From NCBI GenBank assembly GCA_027489245.1, contig JAIYAC010000006.1, positions 310,001 through 374,000 on the forward strand: DNA of 64,000 nucleotides. Direction: 5' to 3'. The first letter of the stretch is position 1, and each line of letters begins with the position of its first letter. Of the stretch, positions 10,392 to 18,671 are shown piece after piece. The notes below the pieces were generated by a model. That model had not been told where the DNA came from and ran no database searches. It worked only from the letters and a program-made list of their open reading frames with translations. Position numbers and translations under genes: made by a program. The DNA is from Neisseriaceae bacterium. Lineage in GTDB: Bacteria > Pseudomonadota > Gammaproteobacteria > Burkholderiales > Chromobacteriaceae.

Positions 10392-13300
10392 ATGACCACC
10401 CCCACCCTGCCCGAACTCAAAGCCGCCCTGCCCACCTGCCTCATTCGCGACCGCCACATCCTGAAGCGCAAGCTGCAGGACGCCGAACAGCGCGTGCGCA
10501 AACAGCAGCCGGCCGACAAGCTGCTGGCCGACATCGCCGCGCAAATCGCCCGCTCCGCCAGCCGCGCCACCGTGCGCGCCGAACACCTGCCGCGCCCCAC
10601 GTTTGACGACGCGCTGCCGGTCAACCAGAAGCTGGACGACATCAAGGCGGCTATTGCGGCCAACCAGGTGGTGATCATTTGCGGCGAAACCGGCTCCGGC
10701 AAAACCACGCAGCTACCCAAGATCTGTCTGGAGCTGGGCCGGGGCGTGTACGGGTTGATCGGCCACACGCAGCCGCGCAGGTTGGCCGCACGCTCGGTCG
10801 CCACGCGCATTGCGCAGGAGCTGGGTAGCGAGCTGGGCACCCATGTGGGCTTCAAGGTGCGCTTTAACGACAAGCAGTCCGAACGCAACGTTATCAAGCT
10901 GATGACCGACGGTATCCTGCTGGCCGAAACGCAGACCGACCGCTATCTGAGCAACTACGACACGATCATCATCGACGAGGCGCACGAACGCAGCCTCAAC
11001 ATCGACTTTCTGCTGGGCTACCTGAAGCAGCTGCTGCCGCGCCGCCCCGACCTGAAAGTGATCATTACCTCGGCCACCATCGACGCCGACCGCTTTGCCC
11101 GCCACTTTAACAACGCACCAGTCATCGAAGTCTCCGGCCGTACCTACCCGGTGGAGGTGCGCTATCGCCCGCTGAAGCAGCGCGACGAAGACGAGCGCGA
11201 AATGGAAATGGAAGACGCCATCGTGGAGGCGGTGTCCGAAATCTCGCGCCACGGCGCTGGCGACATCCTGGTGTTCTTGCCGGGCGAGCGCGAAATCCGC
11301 GACACCGCCGACAAGCTGCGCCGCAGCGGCATCCGTCATTACGAGATCCTGCCGCTGTTTGCCCGCCTGTCCAACGAAGACCAGCAGAAGATCTTCAAGC
11401 CCTCCGGTGGGCGCCGTATCGTACTGGCCACCAACGTGGCCGAAACCTCGCTGACAGTGCCGGGTATCAAATACGTGATCGACACCGGCCTGGCGCGCAT
11501 CAAACGCTATAGCCCGCGCGCCAAGGTAGAGCAGCTGCAAGTAGAAAAAATCTCCCAGGCCGCGGCCCGCCAGCGCGCCGGCCGTTGCGGCCGTGTAGAG
11601 GCCGGCATCTGCGTGCGCCTGTACGACGAGGCCGACTTTAACGCCCGCAGCGCGTTTACCGACCCGGAAATCGTGCGCAGCAGCCTGGCCGCGGTGATCC
11701 TGCGCATGGCTGCGCTGCAGCTGGGCGTAGTGGACCAGTTCCCCTTTATCGAGCCGCCGTCCAGCCGCCTGATTGCCGACGGCTACCAGGTGCTGCAGGA
11801 GCTGGGCGCGGTGGACGAACAGCTGGCGCTCACCCCCGTGGGCAAGGAGCTGGCGCGTATTCCGGTGGACCCGAAGGTTGGCCGCATGCTGCTGGCCGGG
11901 CGCGACTTTGGCTGCGTGCGCGAGGTGCTGATCATTGCTGCCGGGCTGTCGATACAAGACCCACGCGAGCGGCCGTTTGAAGCACGCGAGGCCGCCGACC
12001 GCGCGCATACCCGCTTTAACGACGAAAAATCCGACTTCCTGTCCTGGCTGCACCTGTGGGACTTCTTTGCCGACGCGCTGGCCAACAAGCAAAGCAACCG
12101 CCAGCTGGTGAACCTGTGCCACGAGCACTTTCTGTCGCACCTGCGCATGCGCGAATGGCGCGAGCTGCACGCCCAGCTGGTAGACATTGCCGCCGAGCTC
12201 AGCCTGATCGACAAAGACAAGGCCCACGCCCCGGCCCCGGTGCAGGCCAACCTGGAAACCAGCGCCAAGAAACGCGCCCAGGCCGACACGGTGGCCTACG
12301 AAAGGCTGCACAAGGCGCTGCTGACCGGCCTGATCGGCAATATCGGCATGAAATCACAGGAAAGCGATGACTACACCGGCGCCCGTGGCGGCAGCTTTCT
12401 GGTATTCCCCGGTACCGGCCTGAAAAAGCTGCGCCCCAAGTGGGTGGTGGTGGCCGAGCTGGTGGAAACCACCAAGCTGTACGGCCGCTGCGTGGCCAAG
12501 ATCGAGCCGGAATGGGTCGAGGCCGTGGCGCCGCACCTGATCCGCCTGCATCATTTTGAGCCGCACTGGGAAAAAGCCCGTGGCGAGGTGGTGGCCAGCG
12601 AGCGCGTCACGCTGTTTGGCCTGACGCTGATTGCGCGCCGCCCGGTAAGCTACGGCCGCATCGCCCCCGAAGAAGCGCGCGAGCTGTTTATACGCGGCGC
12701 ACTGGTAGCCATGGAATACGTCAGCAACGCGCCGTTCTTCCAGCGCAACCAGCAGCTGATCCGCGAGGTAGAGCAGCTGGAACACAAGGCGCGCCGCCAG
12801 GACGTACTGGTAGACGAAGAAGCGCTGTACGCCTTTTACGCCGAGCGTATTGCCAGCGACGTGGTAGACGCGGCCAGCTTTGAAGCCTGGCGCAAAACCG
12901 CCGAGCAGGCCAACCCGAAAGTGCTGTTCCTCACCCGCGAGGAGCTGATGCGCCACGCCGCCGAGCACGTATCGGAAAACCAGTTCCCCGAATGGTGCGA
13001 GCTGGCCGAAAGCCGCTGCCGCCTGCGCTACCGTTTCGAGCCGAACCACCCGCTGGATGGCGTCACCATCGACCTGCCGCTGGCGGTGCTCAATACCCTG
13101 CAGCCGGCCGAGTTCGAATGGCTGGTGCCGGGCATGATCCGCGAAAAACTGCAGGCCATGATCAAAGGCCTACCCAAGCAGCTGCGCCGTAGCTGCGTAC
13201 CGGTGCCGGACTTTGTCACCCAGTTCCTGCTGACCGAGCCGGACACCGGCAAGCCGATCGGCCCGCAGCTGGCGCACTTCATCCTGCGCCACACCGGTGG

Positions 13301-14345
13301 CGTGAAGGTAGACCCGCTGGCGTTTGATGCCATCGAGCTGCCGGCGCACTTGCTGTTCAACTTCCGCATTGTGGACGACGGCAAGCAGGAAATCGGCATG
13401 GGCCGCGACCTGCTGGCACTGCAAAAGCAGTTTGGCCAGGCAGCACAGCTGACCTTCCGTGACACCAGCGCCGAATTCGAGCGCGATCACGTAGAAGCCT
13501 GGGACTTTGGCGAGCTGCCGCAGGCGATACAGTTTGCCCGTGGCCGTCAGCAGCTTACCGGCTTCCCCGCGCTCACCATCGAAACCGATGCCAAGGGCGA
13601 ACACGTGGCCATCCGCCTGTTCGACACCGAGGGTGCGGCCAACGTGGCACACCGCAAAGGTGTGATCCGCCTGCTGCAGTACCAGCTGAAAGAGCACATG
13701 AAGCAGATGAACAAGGGCCTGCCAGGCATGACCCAGCTGGGCCTGCAGCTACGCGCCGTGTGCAATGTGGACGAGCTGCTGCAGGATGCCATTGCCGCCA
13801 TCTGCGACCGCGCCTTTATCGGCGACGACGAGGTACCCCGCAGTGAAAAAGCCTTTAACGACCAGAAAGCCCGTGCCCGCACCCGCCTGCCAGCCGTGAC
13901 GCAGGCCGTCACTGGCTACCTGAACCAGATTGCCGCGGAGTACGGGCTGCTCAGCACCAAGCTGCAAAAGCACAAGCTGGGGTTCGAGCTGAAACAGCAG
14001 CTGGAACGTCTGGTGTACAAAGGTTTTCTGTACGCCACGCCATGGAGCCAGCTGCCGCACCTGCCACGCTATATGAAAGCCATGAGCCTGCGCATGGACA
14101 AACAGCCGACCAACGCCCAGCGCGATGGCCAGCGCGGCGCCGAAATCCGCGAGCTATGGGCGCGCTGGGAAACCCGCATGGCCGAAGAGGCCGAACGCGG
14201 CCAACCCTCGCCGCAGCTACAGGCCTTCCGCTGGCACATCGAGGAGCTGCGCGTGGGGCTGTTTGCCCAGGAGCTGAAAACACCGTACCCGGTATCCGGC
14301 AAGCGCCTGGAAAAACTGTGGAGCGAGCTGCCACGCGGCATCTAA
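10392..14345 (+). CDS. hrpA: ATP-dependent RNA helicase HrpA
   Basis: DEAH-box RNA helicase of 1317 aa, close to the ~1300 aa of E. coli HrpA. In E. coli HrpA acts in mRNA processing and resolution of stalled ribosomes. Seen here: motif I GETGSGKTTQ (residues ~98-107), motif II DEAH (~195), motif III SAT in ITSATIDA, motif VI QRAGRCGR, followed by the winged-helix, ratchet and OB-fold regions and the long HrpA-specific C-terminal domain (DUF3418). No strong ribosome site precedes the ATG at 10392. Two exact dispersed words lie within it (10779 and 11875), in two different frames. It is transcribed from its own promoter after a terminator. Confidence 0.95.
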   Translation: MTTPTLPELKAALPTCLIRDRHILKRKLQDAEQRVRKQQPADKLLADIAAQIARSASRATVRAEHLPRPTFDDALPVNQKLDDIKAAIAANQVVIICGETGSGKTTQLPKICLELGRGVYGLIGHTQPRRLAARSVATRIAQELGSELGTHVGFKVRFNDKQSERNVIKLMTDGILLAETQTDRYLSNYDTIIIDEAHERSLNIDFLLGYLKQLLPRRPDLKVIITSATIDADRFARHFNNAPVIEVSGRTYPVEVRYRPLKQRDEDEREMEMEDAIVEAVSEISRHGAGDILVFLPGEREIRDTADKLRRSGIRHYEILPLFARLSNEDQQKIFKPSGGRRIVLATNVAETSLTVPGIKYVIDTGLARIKRYSPRAKVEQLQVEKISQAAARQRAGRCGRVEAGICVRLYDEADFNARSAFTDPEIVRSSLAAVILRMAALQLGVVDQFPFIEPPSSRLIADGYQVLQELGAVDEQLALTPVGKELARIPVDPKVGRMLLAGRDFGCVREVLIIAAGLSIQDPRERPFEAREAADRAHTRFNDEKSDFLSWLHLWDFFADALANKQSNRQLVNLCHEHFLSHLRMREWRELHAQLVDIAAELSLIDKDKAHAPAPVQANLETSAKKRAQADTVAYERLHKALLTGLIGNIGMKSQESDDYTGARGGSFLVFPGTGLKKLRPKWVVVAELVETTKLYGRCVAKIEPEWVEAVAPHLIRLHHFEPHWEKARGEVVASERVTLFGLTLIARRPVSYGRIAPEEARELFIRGALVAMEYVSNAPFFQRNQQLIREVEQLEHKARRQDVLVDEEALYAFYAERIASDVVDAASFEAWRKTAEQANPKVLFLTREELMRHAAEHVSENQFPEWCELAESRCRLRYRFEPNHPLDGVTIDLPLAVLNTLQPAEFEWLVPGMIREKLQAMIKGLPKQLRRSCVPVPDFVTQFLLTEPDTGKPIGPQLAHFILRHTGGVKVDPLAFDAIELPAHLLFNFRIVDDGKQEIGMGRDLLALQKQFGQAAQLTFRDTSAEFERDHVEAWDFGELPQAIQFARGRQQLTGFPALTIETDAKGEHVAIRLFDTEGAANVAHRKGVIRLLQYQLKEHMKQMNKGLPGMTQLGLQLRAVCNVDELLQDAIAAICDRAFIGDDEVPRSEKAFNDQKARARTRLPAVTQAVTGYLNQIAAEYGLLSTKLQKHKLGFELKQQLERLVYKGFLYATPWSQLPHLPRYMKAMSLRMDKQPTNAQRDGQRGAEIRELWARWETRMAEEAERGQPSPQLQAFRWHIEELRVGLFAQELKTPYPVSGKRLEKLWSELPRGI
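10779..10790 (-). repeat. Dispersed 12-mer, exact copy
   Basis: Exact copy in minus orientation inside hrpA, read as Arg-Leu-Ala-Ala. Confidence 0.9.
11875..11886 (-). repeat. Dispersed 12-mer, exact copy
   Basis: Exact copy in minus orientation inside hrpA, read as Lys-Val-Gly-Arg-Met, a different frame from the copy at 10779. Confidence 0.9.
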
Positions 14346-14353
14346 GCCCGAAA

Positions 14354-14378
14354 CTGCCACGGCTCCGCGCCGTGGCAG
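14354..14378 (+). terminator. Hairpin after hrpA
   Basis: A 10-bp stem (14354-14363 with 14369-14378) with a 5-base loop, 8 bp past the hrpA stop. No T-run follows, so termination is uncertain. Confidence 0.45.
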
Positions 14379-14489
14379 GCCAAAAACAGCACCTCGGTAC
14401 AGGCTGGCCCGCTTTATTGCCACGCATGCCAGCCACAGCAGCCGATTTGTGCCAGAATTCCCCAATCAGCCCATTAGCCTCTGCCCACC

Positions 14490-15647
14490 ATGCAAAGCAC
14501 CGAACACAGCGCCCCACTGGACCGCATCCTGAAGGTAGGTGAAACCCTGCCAGCCGATATCTATGCGGCCAACGGGCTACTGCTGCTACGCAAGGGGCAC
14601 TATGTACTGAACGAAAAGCAGCGTGAACGGCTGGTCGCCCTGGGCATGACCCACCCGGCCAGCGCCCTGCCCCCGGTAGAGAGCGACCTAGCGAGGATAA
14701 GCGGCGAGTTCAGCCCGTTCGAAGAGATTCAGTATGCGTCACGCCATCTGGACTACCTGCTGGGCGCCGGCCTGTCCGCACGCGGCTTCGAGCAGCGCGT
14801 ACGCGCCCTGGCCAACCGGCTGATCGCCTTTACCGAAAAAGCCCCGGACGGCATGCTGGCTTCACTGCTGCTGGTGCCACTATCAAAGTACTCCTCCGCG
14901 CACAGCATTCACGTGGGCATCATTCTGGCGGTACTGACGCGCAGGCTGGACCTGGAAACATCGCCACGCAATAGCCTGATTTCGGCGGCACTCACCATGA
15001 ACCTGTCGATTGCCAGCCTGATGGATGACTTGCACCATCAAAGCAGCCCGCTTAGCCAGGAACAGCGCAATCTGATAGAAGGCCACCCGCTGCTCTCGTC
15101 TGCCATGTTGCGCGAGCTGGGCATTACTGACGAATTGTGGCATTTGCTGGTACAAACCCACCATGAAAAGTGGGATGGCAAAGGCTATCCTTACCGGCTG
15201 GATAAAGAAAACATCGAGTCGCTATCGCACCTGCTGCACCTGGCTGATGTGACGGCGGCCAAGCTGGTGCCACGCACTTACCGCTCGGCCATGAAACCCA
15301 ATACTGCGCTGGCGCAAATTTTCATGGAAGCCAACGCGCTGTTTGACTACCGCTTCACCTCGTTACTGGTGAAGGAGTTGGGCATTTACCCACCGGGCAG
15401 TTTTGTGCAGCTGGCAAATCAGGAAATGGGCGTTGTGCTGACCCGCCGCGAGCGCGCCGACGAGCCGTGTGTTGCCGTTTTACGCCGTAATGATGGCGCG
15501 CCATACAACAAACCACAGCTGCGCGAGGCCAGTGTACACGAGTACCGTATTCTGCAAGCCATTGACCAGAAACAGATTGGCATCCGCCCGCAATACCTGG
15601 CCAGTCTGTGGGCGCGGCACCGGTCAGGAAGCTCGGCTTATAAATAA
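14490..15647 (+). CDS. HD-GYP-like protein without the HD dyad (first of tandem pair)
   Basis: A 385-aa cytoplasmic protein related to HD-GYP cyclic-di-GMP phosphodiesterases. The GYP half is intact (THHEKWDGKGYP, about residues 226-237), and the preceding helix histidines (SAHSIHVG and EGHPLLSSAML) are kept. The place where HD-GYP proteins have HDIGK reads ALTMNLSIA (about residue 167), so the metal-binding His-Asp is gone. It probably binds rather than cleaves the nucleotide, or has another role (inference). The N-terminal ~50 residues (VGETLPADIYAANGLLLLRKGHYVL) form a separate small domain shared with the next gene. The ATG has no clear ribosome site. Its closest relative is visibly the gene at 15701. 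Confidence 0.85.
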   Translation: MQSTEHSAPLDRILKVGETLPADIYAANGLLLLRKGHYVLNEKQRERLVALGMTHPASALPPVESDLARISGEFSPFEEIQYASRHLDYLLGAGLSARGFEQRVRALANRLIAFTEKAPDGMLASLLLVPLSKYSSAHSIHVGIILAVLTRRLDLETSPRNSLISAALTMNLSIASLMDDLHHQSSPLSQEQRNLIEGHPLLSSAMLRELGITDELWHLLVQTHHEKWDGKGYPYRLDKENIESLSHLLHLADVTAAKLVPRTYRSAMKPNTALAQIFMEANALFDYRFTSLLVKELGIYPPGSFVQLANQEMGVVLTRRERADEPCVAVLRRNDGAPYNKPQLREASVHEYRILQAIDQKQIGIRPQYLASLWARHRSGSSAYK

Positions 15648-15652
15648 GCCGA
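15633..15652. other. Hairpin over the stop codon between the tandem HD-GYP-like genes
   Basis: An 8-bp stem (15633-15640 with 15645-15652) with loop TAAA covers the stop codon of the first gene. No T-run follows; it may affect coupling or mRNA stability. Confidence 0.4.
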
Positions 15653-15700
15653 CAAGTGATACACTGTATTTATATGCATAACTCGTAAACCCCCGATGCC

Positions 15701-16867
15701 ATGACCGAAAAAAGCAAGCTGTCGGCCGACATGATTCTGGTAGGCAAACAACTACCTGTGGATGTATATCACCGCAGTGGCATGCTGCTGGTAAAGCAAG
15801 GGCACTACGTGCTAACGCCGGAGCAAAAGCAAAAACTGATCGACCACGGCCAGCTGGATAACGTAGCCAAAGCAACACTGGTAGAAAAGGAGCTGCGCGA
15901 GCGGCGCGAGCGACAAGAACAGGAACGTCGCCAGGCGGCGAACCAGGTACTGAACCCGCTGGTAGAGCTGGATCAACTGGCGCACAAGGTGAATGGCCTG
16001 CTGAACCGCTACTTCCATGTGCAGCAATTCGGCCACGAAGTGAGCCATGTGGCCAGCCGCCTGCTTACCCTGGCTGAAAAGCAGCCCGATGGGCTGATTG
16101 CAGCCTGTCTGCTGGTGCCCTTCAATGACTACGGCAGCATGCATAGCCTGCACACTGCGGCCATGCTCGGCATTCTGGGCCGCCGTCTGAACCTGCCAGT
16201 CAAGGAAATGCAGGTCTTGCTGTGCGCCGCCCTCACCATGAACATTGCCGCCACCAAGCTGCACACCGACTTGAGCAAGCAGGAGTCGGCGCTGGATGCA
16301 TCGCAAAAGTCGGACATGTACGCTCACCCGCTACTGTCGTCTGCTATCTTACGTGACCTGGGTGTAGACGACGATCGCTGGCATTTGCTGGTGCAGCAGC
16401 ACCACGAAGAATGGAACGGCTCGGGCTACCCCTATGGCCTGAAAAAGGAAGAAATCGATCCGGGCGCTCACCTGATCCGCCTGACCGATGTGCTGACGTC
16501 GCTACTGGTTACCCAGGCGCATCGTGCCGGCCGTTTGCCCTCTATTGCACTGGGGCGGCTATTCAAAGGCGAATTCAGCGAGTTTGACCCGCGCTTTGTG
16601 GCGCTGCTGATCAAAGAACTGGGCATCTACCCGCCGGGCAGTTTTGTGCGTCTGGCTAATAACGAGATCGCCGTTGTGACGCACCGCCCGAGTGACAGCA
16701 ACACCAAGCACCCCAAAGTAGCCGCCATACGCTCGGCCAATGGCGAAATGTATGGCGAACCCCTGCCACGCAATACGCGCACCAATGAACAGGCTATTGC
16801 AGAGCCGGTGTCATTGAAAGAAGCGGGTGTGCGCCCGGCATTCCTGTTGAAAATCTGGAACACCTGA
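15701..16867 (+). CDS. HD-GYP-like protein without the HD dyad (second of tandem pair)
   Basis: A 388-aa paralogue of the preceding protein, 53 bp downstream. It shares the N-terminal block (VGKQLPVDVYHRSGMLLVKQGHYVL), SLHTAAMLGILGRRLNL, AHPLLSSAILRDLGV and QHHEEWNGSGYP (about residue 233; the usual Asp is Asn). It also shares the long C-terminal block ending in LIKELGIYPPGSFVRLANNEIAVV. The HD position reads ALTMNIAA, the same Met-Asn replacement as in its neighbour, so the loss predates the duplication. A charged, coiled-coil-like insert (ELRERRERQEQERRQ) near residue 65 is absent from the first copy. Cytoplasmic; likely a c-di-GMP effector or scaffold (inference). Confidence 0.85.
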   Translation: MTEKSKLSADMILVGKQLPVDVYHRSGMLLVKQGHYVLTPEQKQKLIDHGQLDNVAKATLVEKELRERRERQEQERRQAANQVLNPLVELDQLAHKVNGLLNRYFHVQQFGHEVSHVASRLLTLAEKQPDGLIAACLLVPFNDYGSMHSLHTAAMLGILGRRLNLPVKEMQVLLCAALTMNIAATKLHTDLSKQESALDASQKSDMYAHPLLSSAILRDLGVDDDRWHLLVQQHHEEWNGSGYPYGLKKEEIDPGAHLIRLTDVLTSLLVTQAHRAGRLPSIALGRLFKGEFSEFDPRFVALLIKELGIYPPGSFVRLANNEIAVVTHRPSDSNTKHPKVAAIRSANGEMYGEPLPRNTRTNEQAIAEPVSLKEAGVRPAFLLKIWNT

Positions 16868-16886
16868 CCCTGTGATCCGCACACGC

Positions 16887-16914
16887 AAAAAGACCCGCAA
16901 CAGCGGGTCTTTTT
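16887..16914. terminator. Bidirectional terminator
   Basis: A 12-bp stem (16887-16898 with 16903-16914), loop AACA, five A before and five T after. It lies between the converging HD-GYP-like gene and the pseudouridine synthase. Confidence 0.9.
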
Positions 16915-16931
16915 GATGGAGTACAGCCGGC

Positions 16932-17663
16932 TCAGGAAAAATGCTCTTCCGCCGACAGATAGCGCCATTTGCCGGTAGGCAGATCGCCCAGCATGATGGT
17001 GCCGATACGGATACGCTTCAGGCCGACAACGTGCAGGCCCACCAGCTCGCACATACGGCGAATCTGGCGCTTTTTGCCTTCTTTCAGGATAAAACGCAGC
17101 TGATCTTCGTTCTGCCACCAGACTTTGGCCGGCAGCAGGGCATCGCCATCCAGTGACAGGCCATGATTCAGCAACTTCAAGCCTTCAGGCGTCAGGTTAC
17201 CTTCCACCCGCACCAGATATTCTTTTTCCACATCCGAACGTTCACCGATGATTTCTTTGGCCACGCGGCCATCCTGCGTCAACACCAGCAGTCCGACCGA
17301 GTCGATATCCAGGCGCCCGGCCGGTGCCAGGCCTTTCATATGGTCACGCGAGAAACGGATACCAGACTTGTCTTCGGCCCAGTGGTTATCCGGTGTGATC
17401 AGCGCAGCGGCAGGCTGGTAGCCGTTTTCCGCCTGGCTGGATACATAGCCCATGGGCTTGTTGATCAGGATGGTGACGCGCTGCGCTTGTGCTTTGCCCA
17501 AGCGGTCGTCCAGCTGGATCTGGTCGGCCGGTGTGACTTTTTGCCCCAGCACCGCCACCTCGCCATTAACGCGCACCCAGCCTTGCTCGATATAGCTATC
17601 TGCCTCGCGGCGGGAACACAAGCCCATCTCGGCCATGCGTTTTGACAAGCGTACTGGTTCCAT
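16932..17663 (-). CDS. 23S rRNA pseudouridine synthase, RluF/RsuA family
   Basis: Isomerises a specific uridine of ribosomal RNA to pseudouridine. The 243-aa protein has an N-terminal S4 RNA-binding domain ([30 protein letters not shown], residues ~5-34) and the RsuA/RluB/E/F catalytic domain. The latter has the active aspartate in [17 protein letters not shown] and the signature [26 protein letters not shown]. The S4 segment and WRYLSAEE end resemble RluF most, which modifies U2604 in E. coli; the exact target is not certain. The ATG follows GGAG by 5 bases. It is monocistronic, between two terminators. Confidence 0.85.
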   Translation of the reverse strand: MEPVRLSKRMAEMGLCSRREADSYIEQGWVRVNGEVAVLGQKVTPADQIQLDDRLGKAQAQRVTILINKPMGYVSSQAENGYQPAAALITPDNHWAEDKSGIRFSRDHMKGLAPAGRLDIDSVGLLVLTQDGRVAKEIIGERSDVEKEYLVRVEGNLTPEGLKLLNHGLSLDGDALLPAKVWWQNEDQLRFILKEGKKRQIRRMCELVGLHVVGLKRIRIGTIMLGDLPTGKWRYLSAEEHFS

Positions 17664-17686
17664 AATGACTCCGCGTAAAGGGCAGA

Positions 17687-17726
17687 CAAAACAATAGCGC
17701 CTACCTGTGATGAGGGGCGCTATTGT
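17687..17726 (-). terminator. Terminator of flgJKL
   Basis: An 11-bp stem (17691-17701 with 17716-17726) and 14-base loop; on the minus strand it is followed by TTTTG. It lies between the end of flgL and the next minus-strand gene. Confidence 0.6.
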
Positions 17727-17756
17727 ACGGCAGCAGGGGTTGGCCGCAAAGCGGAA

Positions 17757-18656
17757 TCAGATGTGATTGAACAGCGTCAGCTGGCCGATCTGTGCATAGG
17801 TTTTCTGGCTGGTCTGCAAAGCGGTCATGGCCATCTGGAACTCCGACGTGGCCTTGGCGAAATCCAGGTCTACCAGGTTGCTCATCTGGCTGGCGTACTG
17901 TACCGACATGCTCTCGCCCAGCTGCTGCAGCGAGTCGATCTCCTGCTGGCGCCCACCCACACTGGCTTGCCCGGCCAGCAGCGTGGCCAGCCCCTTATCC
18001 AGCCCGGACAAGACAGCCTGCAGGTCTGCACTGTATGTCGGCGAACCGCCAGGCCCCTGCGTCAGCGCCGCGTCCAGGCTCGTCAGGCTGGCCCACAGAT
18101 CAGGCGTGAAAATATCGTTACCCACTTCCGTAACGGGTAGCTCCCGGCCAGATGCAATAGGCACCTCCTGGCGCTGCTGGTCCCCCTGGTAGGTTGCCCC
18201 GGCAGCCCCCGCCTGCACAAACGGCGCGACATCTTTGCGCGTACCACCAAAGATGTAATTACCCGAGCCATCCGACGTATTGGCCAAGCCGATCAATTCT
18301 TTGGCACGTTCACGCATCTCGTTCTGGATGGCTTTGCGGTTTTCATTGCTCAGGGCACCATTACCGGCCTGAATAGCCAAGGTTTTGATGTTGGCAATCG
18401 TAGTCGATGCACTCTGCAACGCTGTGTCAGTAATGGCCAGCTGGCTGGCTGCCATACCGGCATTCTTGATCTGCTGCTCGTTCATGGACTGCGACTGCGC
18501 CACCGACACCGCTTGCGTTGCCGCGACCGGGTCATCCGATGGACGCACCACCCTGCGCAGGGTGGAAAGCTGTTCCTGCAAATGGTTTAGCTGTGCCTGC
18601 TTGGTTTGCAGGCCATAGGTACCCAACATGTATTGGGAGTTGCTACTGACGCGCAT
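17757..18656 (-). CDS. flgL: Flagellar hook-filament junction protein FlgL (HAP3)
   Basis: Second junction protein between hook and filament, exported through the flagellar secretion system. The 299-aa product has the flagellin-like helical ends: N-terminal MRVSSNSQYMLGTYGLQTKQAQLNHLQEQLSTLRRVVRPSDDP and C-terminal LVDLDFAKATSEFQMAMTALQTSQKTYAQIGQLTLFNHI. No signal peptide, as expected for this export route. It lies 15 bp after flgK on the minus strand and is the last gene of the flg cluster, followed by a hairpin terminator and a copy of the dispersed word core (about 17738). Confidence 0.95.
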   Translation of the reverse strand: MRVSSNSQYMLGTYGLQTKQAQLNHLQEQLSTLRRVVRPSDDPVAATQAVSVAQSQSMNEQQIKNAGMAASQLAITDTALQSASTTIANIKTLAIQAGNGALSNENRKAIQNEMRERAKELIGLANTSDGSGNYIFGGTRKDVAPFVQAGAAGATYQGDQQRQEVPIASGRELPVTEVGNDIFTPDLWASLTSLDAALTQGPGGSPTYSADLQAVLSGLDKGLATLLAGQASVGGRQQEIDSLQQLGESMSVQYASQMSNLVDLDFAKATSEFQMAMTALQTSQKTYAQIGQLTLFNHI

Positions 18657-18671
18657 GATTTATCCTCCCGC

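Noticed and set aside
10713-12311. A 532-codon open frame opposite hrpA
   Set aside because: Shadow of the helicase coding frame; composition (His/Gln/Gly/Val-rich) is typical of antisense translation.
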